Source of the DNA: Lutispora saccharofermentans
GTDB lineage: Bacteria > Bacillota > Clostridia > Lutisporales > Lutisporaceae
NCBI RefSeq assembly: GCF_024363565.1
Contig: NZ_JAJEKE010000017.1
Coordinates: 1 to 64,000 of the forward strand
DNA: 64,000 nt
Direction of reading: 5' to 3'
A program made the position numbers and the translations under genes. Below, one piece after another: positions 62,344 to 64,000 of the stretch; positions within the stretch are counted from its first letter, which is position 1; every line of letters begins with the position of its first letter. The notes under the pieces are model-generated. The model saw only the letters and a program-made list of their open reading frames with translations. It was not told the DNA's origin and made no database searches.

Positions 62344-63336
62344 ATGAAAAATTATAACATCGCAGTCGTAGGAGCCACGGGTATGGTTGGCAGAACAATC
62401 TTAAAAGTTCTTGAAGAGAGAAATTTTCCGATAAACAATTTGTATCTATTCTCCTCAGCTAAATCTGCAGGAACTTCGATGGAGTTTAAAGGGAAAAGCT
62501 ATATTGTTGAGGAATTAAACAATGCCTCTTTTGATAGAGATATGGATATAGCATTGTTCTCAGCCGGCGGTTCAACCAGTACCAAGTATGCACCCATTGC
62601 TGCATCCAAGGGAGTAGTAGTTATTGACAACAGCAGTGCCTTTAGGATGGATAAGGATGTACCTCTTGTTGTCCCTGAAGTGAATGAATCTGAAATTATG
62701 AAGCATAAAGGGATTATTGCCAATCCGAATTGCTCTACAATTCAGGCTGTTGTTGCATTAAAACCGCTGCATGATAAATATAAAATAAAGCGCATAGTAT
62801 ATTCCACTTACCAAGCGGTGTCGGGCTCCGGTGTAAAAGGCGTCGATGATTTGAAAAACGGTTTGGCCAATAAACCAAATTCTTTTTATCCGCATCCAAT
62901 AGCAAACAATTGCTTGCCCCATATAGATGTTTTTGGAGAAAATGGCTATACAAAAGAAGAAATGAAAATGATCGAAGAAACGAAAAAAATATTTGATGAC
63001 TACAATTTAAGAATAACTGCCACAACAGTCAGGGTGCCTGTATCAAACTGCCACTCAGAGTCCGTAAATGTAGAATTTTATAATGACTTTGATTTGGAAG
63101 AGTTAAGAAATACTTTAAAGGACTCCCCCGGCATAATTTTAGTTGATGACCCTGAAAAAAATTTGTATCCCCTTGCTTCTCTGGCAAACGGCAATGATGA
63201 GGTATTTGTTGGAAGGATCAGAAGAGATGAATCCGTGGATTGCGGCATAAATATATGGATTGTTTCTGACAACATCAGAAAAGGTGCAGCCACAAATGCG
63301 GTCCAGATCGCAGAATCACTAATAAAGAACATTTAA
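62344..63336 (+). CDS. asd: Aspartate-semialdehyde dehydrogenase
   Basis: 330 residues. NADP site VVGATGMVGRTILKVLEER, active-site Cys in GIIANPNCSTIQAVV, GPHPIANNCLPHID-like segment (SFYPHPIANNCLPHIDVF), and VRVPVSNCHSESVNVEF with the conserved His. Reduces aspartyl phosphate to the semialdehyde for lysine/DAP, threonine and methionine. ATG at 62344 has GGGAGG 7 bases upstream; the longer frame to 62317 lacks one. Followed by dapA 147 bases later. Confidence 0.96.
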   Translation: MKNYNIAVVGATGMVGRTILKVLEERNFPINNLYLFSSAKSAGTSMEFKGKSYIVEELNNASFDRDMDIALFSAGGSTSTKYAPIAASKGVVVIDNSSAFRMDKDVPLVVPEVNESEIMKHKGIIANPNCSTIQAVVALKPLHDKYKIKRIVYSTYQAVSGSGVKGVDDLKNGLANKPNSFYPHPIANNCLPHIDVFGENGYTKEEMKMIEETKKIFDDYNLRITATTVRVPVSNCHSESVNVEFYNDFDLEELRNTLKDSPGIILVDDPEKNLYPLASLANGNDEVFVGRIRRDESVDCGINIWIVSDNIRKGAATNAVQIAESLIKNI

Positions 63337-63349
63337 GTTGACTATAAAT

Positions 63350-63398
63350 AAGAAAGGCTTCCATTGGAAGCATTTTAACGATCAAGGAAGCCTTTCTT
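63350..63398 (+). terminator. Hairpin between asd and dapA
   Basis: AAGAAAGGCTTCC (63350-63362) pairs perfectly with GGAAGCCTTTCTT (63386-63398); loop 23 bases. There is no T-run, so it may be an attenuating or processing element inside an asd-dapA transcript. Confidence 0.5.
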
Positions 63399-63483
63399 GA
63401 AATGCATTTAATAGAAAGTGTAGATTAAGGAAATTTATACTTTCCTATGCATTATAAAAAAATAATAATCAGGAGGTTCCGAG

Positions 63484-64000
63484 ATGTTGTTATTTAAAGG
63501 TTCTGGAGTTGCTATTGTAACTCCTTTCACAAAAGATGGAATTAATTTTGATAAACTGGGTGAATTGCTGGAATGGCATATAAGCAACGGTACTGATGCA
63601 ATCATTATATGCGGTACTACCGGTGAAGCGTCAACGATGACGGATGAGGAAAAAAAGGCTGCATTCAGCTATACTGTAAAGAAAGTAGCAAACAGAATAC
63701 CTGTTATTGCAGGTACCGGCAGCAATTCTACACATCACAGCATAGAGCTCTCTCAATATGCAGAAAGCGTTGGATGTGACGGCCTTTTATGTGTGACTCC
63801 CTACTATAACAAAACGACTCAAAAAGGCTTAGTGGAGCATTATACTGCAATAGCTGACGCAGTGAATATCCCTATAATAATATACAATGTTCCCGGAAGG
63901 ACCGGACTTAATATTCTGCCCGATACTTTAAGGAAACTGTCTGCTCATAAGAACATAGCAGGAGTTAAGGAAGCCAGCGGAAACATAAGCCAGGTCGTAG
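63484..64000 (+). CDS. dapA: 4-hydroxy-tetrahydrodipicolinate synthase, 5' part (cut by window end)
   Basis: 172 residues visible of about 290. [64 protein letters not shown] and [14 protein letters not shown] identify the DapA family; the Schiff-base lysine is in the final visible stretch ([10 protein letters not shown]). Condenses pyruvate with aspartate semialdehyde, the first committed step to DAP and dipicolinate, which a sporeformer needs for spores. AGGAGG lies 7 bases before the ATG. Probably read from the lysine-riboswitch message. Confidence 0.96.
   Translation, partial: MLLFKGSGVAIVTPFTKDGINFDKLGELLEWHISNGTDAIIICGTTGEASTMTDEEKKAAFSYTVKKVANRIPVIAGTGSNSTHHSIELSQYAESVGCDGLLCVTPYYNKTTQKGLVEHYTAIADAVNIPIIIYNVPGRTGLNILPDTLRKLSAHKNIAGVKEASGNISQVV

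Overview
The window comes from a low-GC, anaerobic, endospore-forming member of the Clostridia (Bacillota). The evidence is the spoIIAA-spoIIAB-sigF operon, yunB and ytxC, two T-box leaders and an L20-type leader, strong GGAGG ribosome binding sites, frequent TTG/GTG starts, and an oxygen-sensitive indolepyruvate:ferredoxin oxidoreductase beside a phosphotransacylase (amino-acid fermentation). The genus cannot be fixed from sequence alone. No prophage, transposase, CRISPR array or rRNA was found. Almost all of the window is chromosomal core, mostly on the minus strand.

Layout. 0-5.5 kb: yunB, a class A PBP, two unlisted mini-genes and the spoIIA operon with a SigH-type promoter. 5.7-12.4 kb: a GT28 glycolipid synthase, an Orn/Lys/Arg decarboxylase, a thymidylate-kinase-like protein, an MTA/purine phosphorylase and a UvrD/PcrA helicase. 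12.4-16.3 kb: iorB-iorA-ptb and a LUD protein, read as a 2-oxoacid to acyl-phosphate energy module. 16.4-18.7 kb: an LCP cell-wall enzyme, then a DUF3343 protein divergent from a LysR regulator (possible selenium link). 18.7-26.7 kb: DUF523, mutS2, a two-component system, a U32 peptidase and zapA.

26.8-35.2 kb: a seven-gene minus-strand transporter block lying between pheT and zapA, which are normally near neighbours. It encodes an Opp/Dpp-type importer without a solute-binding protein. One permease is fused to an extracytoplasmic M28-peptidase-like domain that has lost nearly all metal ligands. The block continues with a MacA/HlyD-like adaptor, an ABC ATPase whose catalytic motifs are all degenerate, and an FtsX/MacB-like permease. 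This is the best candidate for an undescribed system in the window.

35.2-43.4 kb: pheT-pheS with a Phe T-box, a TrmH-type rRNA methylase, ktrAB potassium uptake, and rplT-rpmI-infC, with infC apparently starting at AUA behind an L20 leader. 43.4-53.2 kb: a BMP/ribose-like ABC importer with a DUF3798 lipoprotein, preceded by a response regulator, a histidine kinase, a DUF6305 protein and a membrane-anchored OppA-like protein that has no permease of its own; together they look like a sensing plus uptake locus. 53.4-58.0 kb: thrS (Thr T-box), DUF445, ytxC and a DUF6873 protein. 58.1-58.8 kb: a long imperfect palindromic repeat and five tRNAs. 58.9-64 kb: hslO, a methyltransferase, an exported orphan, and a lysine riboswitch controlling asd and dapA (dapA is cut by the window end).

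Starts were moved from the longest possible reading frame wherever a clear ribosome binding site indicated a shorter one; each such case is noted.
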